Of a DNA stretch of 5,281 bases, positions 1-5,094 are shown one piece after another. Positions within the stretch are counted from its first letter, which is position 1. Each line of letters starts with the position of its first letter. The position numbers were made by a program, and so were the translations under genes. The notes under the pieces are model-generated. The model did not search any database. It saw only the letters and a list, made by a program, of their open reading frames with translations, and was not told where the DNA came from. This DNA comes from Candidatus Scatomorpha merdipullorum (GTDB lineage: Bacteria > Bacillota > Clostridia > Oscillospirales > Oscillospiraceae), in assembly GCA_018716795.1 (NCBI GenBank), contig DVJK01000216.1, positions 1-5,281 on the forward strand, in the 5' to 3' direction.

Positions 1-1
1 C

Positions 2-733
2 GAGGACGTCCTCGCCGCGCTCGACCGGCTCATCTACCTATTGGGCACCTACGACATCACGACCATACGCGCGAGCCTCGGCATGTACCTCGTCTGCAAA
101 TACATCCACGAGCGCACGGACGTGCGCGTCCTGCTCACGGGTGAGATATCCGACGAGCTCTTCGGATATAAATACACGGACTTCGCGCCCTCGCCGGAGG
201 AATTCCAGCGCGAGAGCAAAAAGCGCGTGGACGAGATACACATGTACGACGTGCTGCGCGCCGACCGCTGCATCAGCGCGAACAGCCTCGAGGCGCGCGT
301 GCCCTTCGGCGACATCTTCTTCGTCCGCTATGTCATGGGCCTCGACCCGGCGCTGAAGATGAACCGGCACGGCATAGGCAAATACCTGCTGCGCAAGGCC
401 TTCGAGCGCGACGGCTGGCTGCCCCAGGATCTACTCTGGAGGCAGAAGGCGGCCTTCTCCGACGCCGTCGGCCACTCGATGGTGGACGGGCTGAAGGAGT
501 ATGCGGAGACGAAATACTCGGACGCCGAGTTCGAGGCCCGGCGGCAGAAGTACGATTACGCGCGGCCCTTCACGAAGGAGAGCCTTTTATACCGCGAGAT
601 TTTCGAGAAATACTATCCCGGCCAGGCGCATATGATACCCGGCTTCTGGATGCCGAACCCCTCCTGGCCCGGCTGCGGCGTCTCCGACCCCAGCGCCCGC
701 GTCCTCGCAAACTACGGCGAGAGCGGGAAATAA
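2..733 (+). CDS. asnB: Asparagine synthetase B (glutamine-hydrolysing), C-terminal part; 5' end outside window
   Basis: The cytosolic enzyme makes asparagine from aspartate, ATP and glutamine-derived ammonia. The window holds the last 243 codons, read in frame from base 2; the N-terminal glutaminase domain and the SGGxDS ATP loop lie upstream and are not visible. Seen here: TYDITTIRAS, then TGEISDELFGY, equivalent to the SGEGSDE motif whose Glu is the catalytic base in E. coli AsnB, then HMYDVLRADR, SLEARVPF and WRQKAAFSDAVGHS. All are landmarks of the synthetase domain of bacterial/plant-type AsnB. The C-terminus (PGFWMPNPSW...DPSARVLANY) matches the E. coli-type tail. S-to-T and G-to-I changes inside the SGEGSDE motif are mild departures. 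The stop is TAA. It converges on the next gene, with two hairpins between them. Identity is firm, although only the C-terminal half can be judged. Confidence 0.93.
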   Translation, partial: EDVLAALDRLIYLLGTYDITTIRASLGMYLVCKYIHERTDVRVLLTGEISDELFGYKYTDFAPSPEEFQRESKKRVDEIHMYDVLRADRCISANSLEARVPFGDIFFVRYVMGLDPALKMNRHGIGKYLLRKAFERDGWLPQDLLWRQKAAFSDAVGHSMVDGLKEYAETKYSDAEFEARRQKYDYARPFTKESLLYREIFEKYYPGQAHMIPGFWMPNPSWPGCGVSDPSARVLANYGESGK

Positions 734-767
734 ATCGCCTCCCAATCTTCTCTCTCCCCCATAGAAG

Positions 768-796
768 CCGCGCCCCGGAATTTTTCCGGGGCGCGG
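768..796. terminator. Perfect hairpin 3' of asnB, probable terminator
   Basis: A perfect inverted repeat has 11 G/C-rich pairs (768-778 with 786-796). It extends to 13 pairs through the AA/TT at 779-780 and 784-785, leaving a TTT loop. It starts 35 nt after the asnB stop. No T-tract follows on either strand, so it is not a textbook intrinsic terminator. Its position in a convergent gap and its stability still make termination or 3'-end protection the best guess. Confidence 0.6.
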
Positions 797-806
797 TGAA
801 TATCAA

Positions 807-833
807 GCGCCCGGGATTCGGCCTCCCGGGCGC
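807..833. terminator. Second hairpin in the convergent gap, probable terminator for the minus-strand gene
   Basis: Ten perfect pairs (807-816 with 824-833) enclose a 7-nt loop. Outside them GTGAA (796-800) can pair with TTCAC (835-839) across an asymmetric bulge, giving a longer composite stem. It lies 22 nt beyond the stop codon of the minus-strand TIM-barrel gene. The flanks carry no clear T-run in either direction. The stem arms GCGCCCGGGA/TCCCGGGCGC recur exactly in the hairpin at 5012-5041. Confidence 0.55.
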
Positions 834-855
834 GTTCACTTCGGAGCGGGCGGCC

Positions 856-1605
856 TCAGCGCGCGCGGTAGTCCTCCATCATGCTGGAGAAGAGCTCCTT
901 GGTGGTGGGCGGAGTGTAGCTTATCGCGTTGGCGCCGGCCTCGACGGTGCGCATTATGCTCTCCTCCTCGCCGCCGCCGGTGGCGATGATGGGCACGTCG
1001 GGGAAGTCGCGGCGTATCGCGCGGACGACCTCGGGCGTGCGGGCCGCGGCGGAGACGTTGAGGATGCTGGCCCCGGCCTCGAGCCGGGCGGCGATATCCG
1101 TCTTCTCATTGACCACGGTGACGACGAGCGGGATGTCTATGTACCCAGAGATGCGCTTGATGTCCTCGTTGCCTATGGGCGCGTTGACGACGACGCCCAT
1201 CGCGCCCTCGGTCTCCGCGTCCCAGGCGAGCTGGAGCGTGCGTATGCCCTGCGTGGTGCCTCCGCCGACGCCGCAGAAGACGGGCAGGGAGGAGTATCGC
1301 AGTACGCTTGAGGATATCGTGGGCTGCGGCGTGAAGGGGTACACGGCGAGCACCGCGTCCGCGTTGCAGTTGCGGATTATGGCTATGTCCGTCGTGAACA
1401 CAAGCGACTTTATCCGCCGGCCGTTGACCAGGATGCCGCTGGCCTTCCGGGCCGCCTCGGGCACCTTGAGTATGTGATGCCTCAGCTTGCTGTTTATCTG
1501 CGGCACGTATTTCCGGCTCTTGGAGCCGGGCACGGCGGGCGTGTTCTCCGCCATGCGGTCCGAGAGCTTCTCGGCGAGCCTGTCCGCAATCTTGTCTTCG
1601 AGCAT
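856..1605 (-). CDS. Conserved TIM-barrel protein of unknown function (often labelled 'hydrolase')
   Basis: A 249-residue soluble protein without signal peptide or membrane segment. Alternating hydrophobic strands and glycine turns read as a (beta/alpha)8 barrel: SLVFTTDIAII, ADAVLAVYPFTPQP, LPVFCGVGGGTT, GVVVNAP, IPLVVTVV, GASILNVS, VPIIATGGG (about residues 205-212) and GANAISYTPPT near the C-terminus. The late GG and TPP turns sit where phosphate-binding loops lie in ThiE/TrpC/KDPG-aldolase-like barrels. I recognise a family conserved in Firmicutes and usually named only 'hydrolase'; no substrate is known to me. The core seems to begin near KYVPQINSKLRHHIL (from about residue 32), so the charged helix-like first 30 residues look like an extension. 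ATG at 1605 is chosen over an upstream in-frame TTG at 1626 because GGGAGGA lies 7 nt before it and overlaps the TTG reading. It lies downstream of nagZ on the same strand, with a promoter of its own. Confidence 0.8.
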   Translation of the reverse strand: MLEDKIADRLAEKLSDRMAENTPAVPGSKSRKYVPQINSKLRHHILKVPEAARKASGILVNGRRIKSLVFTTDIAIIRNCNADAVLAVYPFTPQPTISSSVLRYSSLPVFCGVGGGTTQGIRTLQLAWDAETEGAMGVVVNAPIGNEDIKRISGYIDIPLVVTVVNEKTDIAARLEAGASILNVSAAARTPEVVRAIRRDFPDVPIIATGGGEEESIMRTVEAGANAISYTPPTTKELFSSMMEDYRAR

Positions 1606-1612
1606 ATGTCTA

Positions 1613-1619
1613 TCCTCCC
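1613..1619 (-). promoter_or_regulatory. Ribosome binding site deciding the start of the TIM-barrel gene
   Basis: On the minus strand this reads GGGAGGA, a strong Shine-Dalgarno sequence 7 nt upstream of the ATG at 1605-1603. Because it lies inside the reading frame opened by the TTG at 1626, it argues for the shorter, ATG-initiated protein. Confidence 0.8.
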
Positions 1620-1638
1620 GGGGCAAATTTTTTTAAAC

Positions 1639-1667
1639 ATTATACCACAGACGTGCCGGTAAAAAAA
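1639..1667 (-). promoter_or_regulatory. Predicted sigma-A promoter with extended -10 for the TIM-barrel gene
   Basis: The minus strand shows a perfect TATAAT (1644-1639) preceded by TGG (1647-1645), an extended -10. A T-run (1667-1661) sits where a -35 would be, about 17 nt upstream, and matches TTGACA poorly; the extended -10 may compensate. The predicted transcript would start near 1632, with a leader of about 27 nt carrying the RBS. It lies in the 73-nt gap after nagZ, where I see no strong terminator hairpin, so read-through from nagZ is also likely. Confidence 0.65.
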
Positions 1668-1678
1668 GCAGCTAATTG

Positions 1679-2863
1679 TTAAAATTCGCCGAGGTATTCG
1701 CTTTTGAGGCTGAGCACGCGCAGCACGCTTTCGTCTATGCGCTCCTCGCTCAGCCAGCCGAGCTCCACGGCCTCGCTGAGATAGCTCACGACGCCGGGTA
1801 TGTCGCTGACGCCCAGGAGGATGTCTGCGCCGGCCTCGAGCGCGAGCAGGCAGCGCTCGCGCATGTCGTATTGGGCAAGCGCGCCCATGTCGAGCCCGTC
1901 GGTGACGACGACGCCGTCCCAGCCGAGCTCCTCCCGCAGCAGGCCGGTCACGACCGCCTCGCTGAGGCTGGCCGGGTACTCGGGATCTATGGCGGTCACG
2001 GTGATATGGCCCACCATGACCATGTCGGCCCCGGCCTCCATGCCCGCGATGAATGGCTTCAGCTCGCCGGCCATGAGCTCGTCCACGCTCTTGCCGACCA
2101 CGGCCGCGCCGGTGTGCGTGTCCGTCGAGGTGTCGCCGTGGCCGGGAAAGTGCTTGACCGAGCATATCACGCCCGCGGCGTGGAAGCCCTCGACCGCGGC
2201 GGGTATGAGCGTCGCGGCCTCGTCGAAGTCGTCGGAGTAGGCCCTGTCGCCTATGACGGTGTTGGCCGGGTTCGTCCAGACGTCCGCGACGGGCGCGAAG
2301 TCCAAATTGAAGTGCAGCGCGGCCATGTCGGAGCCTATGGTGAGGGCGTTATTGTACGCGGTCTCGGTCCCGGCGTCCTTGTATGAGTACATGGGCCCCA
2401 CCCAGGTGGTGCCGAGCTTGTACATGAGCCGGCCCACGTTCCCGCCCTCCTCGTCGGCGGAGATGAAGAGCGGTATTTTGGAGTAGCCCTGCGCGCCGTC
2501 TATCATGGCGAGCGTCTGCTCGCGCGTGACGAGGTTGTCAAGCGAGTAGATAAAGCCGCCGACGGGATAGGCCTCGAGCGCGGCGCGCGTCGTCTCTCCC
2601 GCCGCGGTGACCGGCGAGACGCCCGTGAGGTCCTCGGGCCGGACTATCATGAGCTGGCAGAGCTTTTCCGTGAGCGTCATGCCCGCGAGGATTTCCTCGG
2701 CGCGGCTCGGCGTGGGCAAGGGCGTCGGCTCCGGCGTGGGCGAGGGCGTCGGCTCCGGCGAGGCCGTGACGGCGGCGGAGGGCGAGGGCGGGGCCGCCTC
2801 CGGCGCGCCGCAGCCCGCGAGCAGGGCGAGAATCAAAAGCGCAGCTATGGCGGATTTTTTCAT
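1679..2863 (-). CDS. nagZ: Lipoprotein beta-N-acetylhexosaminidase, glycoside hydrolase family 3 (NagZ type)
   Basis: A 394-residue surface lipoprotein predicted to remove terminal GlcNAc from muropeptides or other amino-sugar glycans outside the membrane. It opens with KK, a hydrophobic stretch and a lipobox LAGC with Cys18 as the lipidation site. A Pro/Thr/Ser/Glu linker (about 20-53) follows, then one GH3 TIM-barrel domain from about residue 54 to the end. Family landmarks: ADEEGGNVGRL (136-146), GDRAYSDD (205-212), KHFPGHGDTSTDTHTG (237-252) holding the NagZ Asp248/His250 acid-base dyad, and VVTDGLDMG (319-327) with Asp322 as the expected nucleophile. The usual R of EGGRV is N here. It has no second domain, unlike the longer B. 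subtilis enzyme. ATG at 2863 is preceded by AAAGGG with 10 nt spacing. It is divergent from the GTPase operon. Hexosaminidase activity is likely; beta-glucosidase-like activity is less so because of the D-T-H dyad. Confidence 0.92.
   Translation of the reverse strand: MKKSAIAALLILALLAGCGAPEAAPPSPSAAVTASPEPTPSPTPEPTPLPTPSRAEEILAGMTLTEKLCQLMIVRPEDLTGVSPVTAAGETTRAALEAYPVGGFIYSLDNLVTREQTLAMIDGAQGYSKIPLFISADEEGGNVGRLMYKLGTTWVGPMYSYKDAGTETAYNNALTIGSDMAALHFNLDFAPVADVWTNPANTVIGDRAYSDDFDEAATLIPAAVEGFHAAGVICSVKHFPGHGDTSTDTHTGAAVVGKSVDELMAGELKPFIAGMEAGADMVMVGHITVTAIDPEYPASLSEAVVTGLLREELGWDGVVVTDGLDMGALAQYDMRERCLLALEAGADILLGVSDIPGVVSYLSEAVELGWLSEERIDESVLRVLSLKSEYLGEF
2709..2756. repeat. 24-bp tandem repeat encoding the Pro/Thr linker of NagZ
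   Basis: Two 24-bp copies (2709-2732 and 2733-2756) differ at one base (A2718 against G2742), followed by a short third start at 2757. They encode 8-residue units of the P-E-P-T-P-S/L-P-T type between the lipid anchor and the catalytic domain. Being in frame, copy-number change would alter only the tether length. Confidence 0.85.
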
Positions 2864-2869
2864 ATGGCA

Positions 2870-2898
2870 TTGACCCTTTCAAAAAACGGTGCTAAAAT
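2870..2898 (+). promoter_or_regulatory. Predicted promoter of the GTPase operon
   Basis: TTGACC (2870-2875) and TAAAAT (2893-2898) are separated by exactly 17 nt, with TG at 2890-2891 giving an extended -10. The -35 overlaps the ribosome binding site of the opposing nagZ gene (AAAGGG on the minus strand, 2879-2874). Transcription would start near 2905, giving a leader of about 52 nt before the ATG at 2957. Confidence 0.7.
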
Positions 2899-2907
2899 AA
2901 ATATTTG

Positions 2908-2921
2908 CGGGAATTATCCCG
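2908..2921. promoter_or_regulatory. Small inverted repeat across both predicted start sites; candidate operator
   Basis: CGGGA (2908-2912) and TCCCG (2917-2921) form a perfect 5-bp inverted repeat around ATTA. It is centred between the plus -10 (ends 2898) and the minus -10 (ends 2926), over the predicted starts of both transcripts. It could be a repressor site or a weak leader hairpin. It does not match the AT-rich Zur box I know from Bacillus. Short inverted repeats arise by chance, so this is tentative. Confidence 0.3.
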
Positions 2922-2925
2922 AGAG

Positions 2926-2954
2926 ATTGTATCACAATGAGAAGGTTGAGTAAA
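2926..2954 (-). promoter_or_regulatory. Predicted promoter of nagZ
   Basis: On the minus strand, TTTACT (2954-2949) and TACAAT (2931-2926) are spaced by 17 nt, with TGA before the -10 giving an extended TG motif. Transcription would start near 2919, with a leader of about 56 nt to the nagZ ATG. The -35 lies between the RBS and start codon of the plus-strand GTPase gene, so the two promoters face each other. Confidence 0.6.
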
Positions 2955-2956
2955 GT

Positions 2957-4048
2957 ATGGCTAAAATCGACATATTCTCCGGCTTCCTCGGCGCGGGCAA
3001 GACCACGCTTATAAAGAAGCTCATCTCCGAGGCCTACAAGGGCGAGAAGCTTGTCCTCATTGAAAACGAGTTCGGCGAGATCTCCGTCGACGGCGGCTTC
3101 CTCTCCGACGCGGGCGTGGAGATAACCGAGATGAGCTCCGGCTGCATCTGCTGCTCGCTTGTCGGCGACTTCGCCAAGGCCCTCGAGCAGGTCAAGGAGC
3201 AGTTCCACCCCGACCGTATACTCATAGAGCCGAGCGGCGTCGGCAAGCTCAGCGACGTTATCCGCGCCGTGCAGGACGTGGGCGACGCCGAGCTCGTGCC
3301 CGGCAGCTTCACCACCGTCGTGGACGCCACGAGGGCGAAGATGTATATGAAGAACTTCGGCGAGTTCTGGTGCAACCAGGTCGAGAACGCGGGCACGATA
3401 GTCCTCTCCCGCACCAAGGGCATGGGCGAGGGCAAGCTTGCCGCCTGCGTCGAGATGCTGCGCGAGCACAATCAGAGCGCCGTTATCGTCACCACGCCCT
3501 GGGATGAGCTCGACGGGGCGCAGCTGCGCGAGGCCATGGAGCGCGAGGACACCCTCTCCGCCGAGCTCGAGCGCCTTGCCCACGAGGCAGGGGAGGAGCA
3601 CGGGGAGTGCTGCTGCGGGCACCACCACGAGCATGAGCATGAGCACGAGCACGACCATAACCACGAGTGCCACCATGACCACGACCACGACCATGAGTGC
3701 CACCACGATCACGACCACGACCATGAGCCCCACCATGACCATGAGCACCACCATCATCACCACGGCCACGACGCCGACGAGGTCTTCTCCAGCTGGGGCG
3801 CGGAGACCGCGCGCTTCTTCACCGAGGAGGAGATAAGCTCCGCGCTCGAGGCGCTGGACAGCCTGAGCTGCGGCCAGGTCGTCCGCGCGAAGGGCTACGT
3901 CCCCGCGGAGGGCGGCTGGATATACTTCGACTACGTCCCCGGCGAGAGGAACGTCCGCCGCGGCGGCGCCGCCGTGACGGGCCGCGTCTGCGTCATAGGC
4001 GCGCATCTGGACGCCGACGGTCTCAAGGAGCTGTTCCGCCTTGGCTGA
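2957..4048 (+). CDS. CobW/COG0523 G3E-family GTPase with CICC motif and His-rich insert (putative metallochaperone)
   Basis: A 363-residue cytosolic P-loop GTPase of the family that includes YjiA, YciC/ZagA and CobW, which use GTP hydrolysis to deliver or insert metals such as zinc or cobalt. Seen in order: Walker A GFLGAGKTT (9-17), LIENEFGE (34-41), the family Cys motif GCICCS (62-67), ILIEPSGVG (88-96), VVDAT (121-125), and VLSRTKG (149-155) where the NKxD guanine motif normally sits. A metal-binding tract follows at about 215-271, with three Cys then 29 His among residues 222-271, alternating with Asp and Glu. A CobW C-terminal domain starts at FSSWGAETARFF (277-288) and runs to the end. 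The ATG is supported by AGAAGG (2940-2945), 11 nt upstream. It is first gene of a two-gene operon, its end overlapping the next start by 8 nt. Zinc is the likeliest metal, but nickel or cobalt are possible; the sequence shows no metal-specific operator. Confidence 0.92.
   Translation: MAKIDIFSGFLGAGKTTLIKKLISEAYKGEKLVLIENEFGEISVDGGFLSDAGVEITEMSSGCICCSLVGDFAKALEQVKEQFHPDRILIEPSGVGKLSDVIRAVQDVGDAELVPGSFTTVVDATRAKMYMKNFGEFWCNQVENAGTIVLSRTKGMGEGKLAACVEMLREHNQSAVIVTTPWDELDGAQLREAMEREDTLSAELERLAHEAGEEHGECCCGHHHEHEHEHEHDHNHECHHDHDHDHECHHDHDHDHEPHHDHEHHHHHHGHDADEVFSSWGAETARFFTEEEISSALEALDSLSCGQVVRAKGYVPAEGGWIYFDYVPGERNVRRGGAAVTGRVCVIGAHLDADGLKELFRLG
3665..3754. repeat. 30-bp tandem repeat encoding the His-rich metal-binding tract
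   Basis: Three in-frame 30-bp units (3665-3694, 3695-3724, 3725-3754) encode ECHHDHDHDH, ECHHDHDHDH and EPHHDHEHHH. The first two are identical in protein and differ at only two wobble bases; the third has diverged. The wider low-complexity stretch runs from about 3620 to 3769. The unit is a whole number of codons, so slippage would change only the number of metal ligands. Confidence 0.9.
4025..4030 (+). promoter_or_regulatory. Ribosome binding site supporting a TTG start inside the upstream gene
   Basis: AAGGAG lies 10 nt before TTG at 4041, within the last codons of the upstream GTPase gene. No ATG or GTG lies at the proper distance, so the site fixes TTG as the start of the second operon gene. 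Confidence 0.8.
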
Positions 4049-4991
4049 GAATCAGATACCCGTCTACCTCTTCACCGGCTTCCTCGAGGGCGGCAAGACG
4101 AAGTTCATACAGGAGACGCTGGAGGACAAGCGCTTCAACAAGGGCGAGCCGACGCTGCTCCTCGTCTGCGAGGAGGGGCTGGAGGAGTATGCGCCCGAGC
4201 AGTTCTCCGGCCACCGCGTCAAGCTCAAGGCCGTGGAGGACGAAGAGGATTTGAACCCCGAGAACCTCACGAAATGGCTCGCGCAGGCGGAGGCCGAGCG
4301 GGTGCTGGTCGAGTATAACGGCATGTGGATGCTCGACAGCCTCTATAACGCCCTGCCCGAGGGCTGGCTTGTGGCGCAGGAGTTCATGTTCGCCGACGCG
4401 ACGACGTTTTTGAGTTATAACGCCAACATGCGCCAGCTCACCTACGACAAGCTCAAGAGCGCGGAGCTGGTGGTCTTCAACCGCTTCAAGCCCGAGATGG
4501 ACAAGATGGACTTCCACAAGATTGTCCGCGCCGCCTCACGCCGGGCCGACATTGCCTACGAGGCCGCGGACGGGAACGTGGTCTACGACGACATCGTTGA
4601 CCCCCTGCCCTTCGACATAAACGCGCCCATAGTCGAGGTCGGCGACCGCGACTACGCCCTCTGGTACCGCGACGTGGCCGAGGAGCCCAAGAAGTATGCG
4701 GGCAAGACCGTGCGCGTCAAGGCCCGCTGCGCCGTGAACCGGGGCATACCCAGGGGCTGGAGAGTCCTGGGCCGGCACGTCATGACCTGCTGCGAGGCGG
4801 ACATCGCCTTCCACGCCTTCGTCTGCGACTTCTCCGCCGTCGAGGACGGGGAGAGCGACGGCTGGTATGTTGTGACGGCGAAGATGGAGTATAAGTTCCA
4901 CCGCTCCTACGGCCGCCGAGGCCCCGTCCTCACCGCCCTGAGCGCCGAGAGCTGCGAGGCGCCCGACCCGAGCGTCGCCACCTTCTATTGA
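4041..4991 (+). CDS. COG0523-like P-loop protein lacking CxCC, fused to a YcgQ/TIGR03943-like C-terminal domain
   Basis: A 316-residue soluble protein, probably a partner of the preceding GTPase. The N-terminal half aligns by eye with that GTPase: Walker A GFLEGGKT (13-20), LLLVCEEGLEEY in place of LIENEFGE (39-50), VLVEYNGMW (88-96) in place of ILIEPSGVG, and FADATTF (117-123) in place of VVDAT. The CICC motif is absent and the guanine motif is reduced to FNRF (146-149), so GTP turnover may be weak or lost. From about residue 205 the protein changes: YAGKTVRVKARC (219-230), RGWRVLGRHVMTCCEAD (238-254) and DGWYVVTAKMEYKF (273-286) resemble the OB-like C-terminal module of YcgQ (DUF1980), including its TCC-AD motif. 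It ends SVATFY. The start is TTG, 8 nt inside the upstream gene, with AAGGAG 10 nt before it. A terminator follows 20 nt after the stop, and no YcgR-like permease gene follows. Family placement is good; function is inferred. Confidence 0.82.
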   Translation: MAENQIPVYLFTGFLEGGKTKFIQETLEDKRFNKGEPTLLLVCEEGLEEYAPEQFSGHRVKLKAVEDEEDLNPENLTKWLAQAEAERVLVEYNGMWMLDSLYNALPEGWLVAQEFMFADATTFLSYNANMRQLTYDKLKSAELVVFNRFKPEMDKMDFHKIVRAASRRADIAYEAADGNVVYDDIVDPLPFDINAPIVEVGDRDYALWYRDVAEEPKKYAGKTVRVKARCAVNRGIPRGWRVLGRHVMTCCEADIAFHAFVCDFSAVEDGESDGWYVVTAKMEYKFHRSYGRRGPVLTALSAESCEAPDPSVATFY

Positions 4992-5011
4992 GCGGCGCGG
5001 GAAATTAAAAT

Positions 5012-5041
5012 GCGCCCGGGAAGCCCTCGCTTCCCGGGCGC
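5012..5041. terminator. Strong bidirectional intrinsic terminator after the GTPase operon
   Basis: A perfect 13-bp stem (5012-5024 with 5029-5041) has a CCTC loop. On the plus strand it is followed by TTTCGCGTCTTTTT; on the minus strand by ATTTTAATTT. It can thus end both the operon and the converging glgA transcript. Confidence 0.85.
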
Positions 5042-5060
5042 TTTCGCGTCTTTTTCAGGC

Positions 5061-5088
5061 CGCGCCGGGCGTTTTCGCGCCCGGCGCG
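5061..5088. terminator. Second GC-rich hairpin, just 3' of glgA
   Basis: Eleven perfect pairs (5061-5071 with 5078-5088) enclose loop TTTTCG. It lies 6 nt beyond the stop codon of the minus-strand glgA. No T-tract follows on the minus strand, so it may act together with the terminator at 5012-5041 or protect the 3' end. Confidence 0.6.
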
Positions 5089-5094
5089 TTGAGT

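Noticed and set aside
796..1477. Plus-strand frames opposite the TIM-barrel gene
   Set aside because: Both are low-complexity shadows without RBS or domain, and the opposite strand has a conserved protein.
1606..1626. TTG at 1626 as start of the TIM-barrel protein
   Set aside because: The strong GGGAGGA site lies downstream of this TTG and at the right distance from the ATG at 1605, so the longer form is not supported.
1669..1678. Terminator directly after nagZ
   Set aside because: A T-run exists on the minus strand, but the preceding sequence offers no stem of useful length.
1494..2165. Minus-strand frame of 223 codons spanning the end of nagZ and the start of the TIM-barrel gene
   Set aside because: It is very rich in Arg, Gly and His, a frameshifted reading of GC-rich codons. 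It crosses two well-supported genes in another frame.
2864..2956. Zur-type operator for the metal operon
   Set aside because: No match to the AT-rich palindromic Zur box known from Bacillus was seen; only a short CGGGA/TCCCG repeat is present.
3620..3769. CRISPR-like or satellite array
   Set aside because: The repeats are contiguous, without spacers, in frame with a GTPase gene and explained by His/Asp coding.
2879..4006. Long open frame of 375 codons antisense to the first GTPase gene
   Set aside because: It is a shadow of a GC-rich gene: the long V/M run is the complement of the His/Asp codons. The opposite strand carries a full, motif-complete GTPase, and this frame has no recognisable domain.
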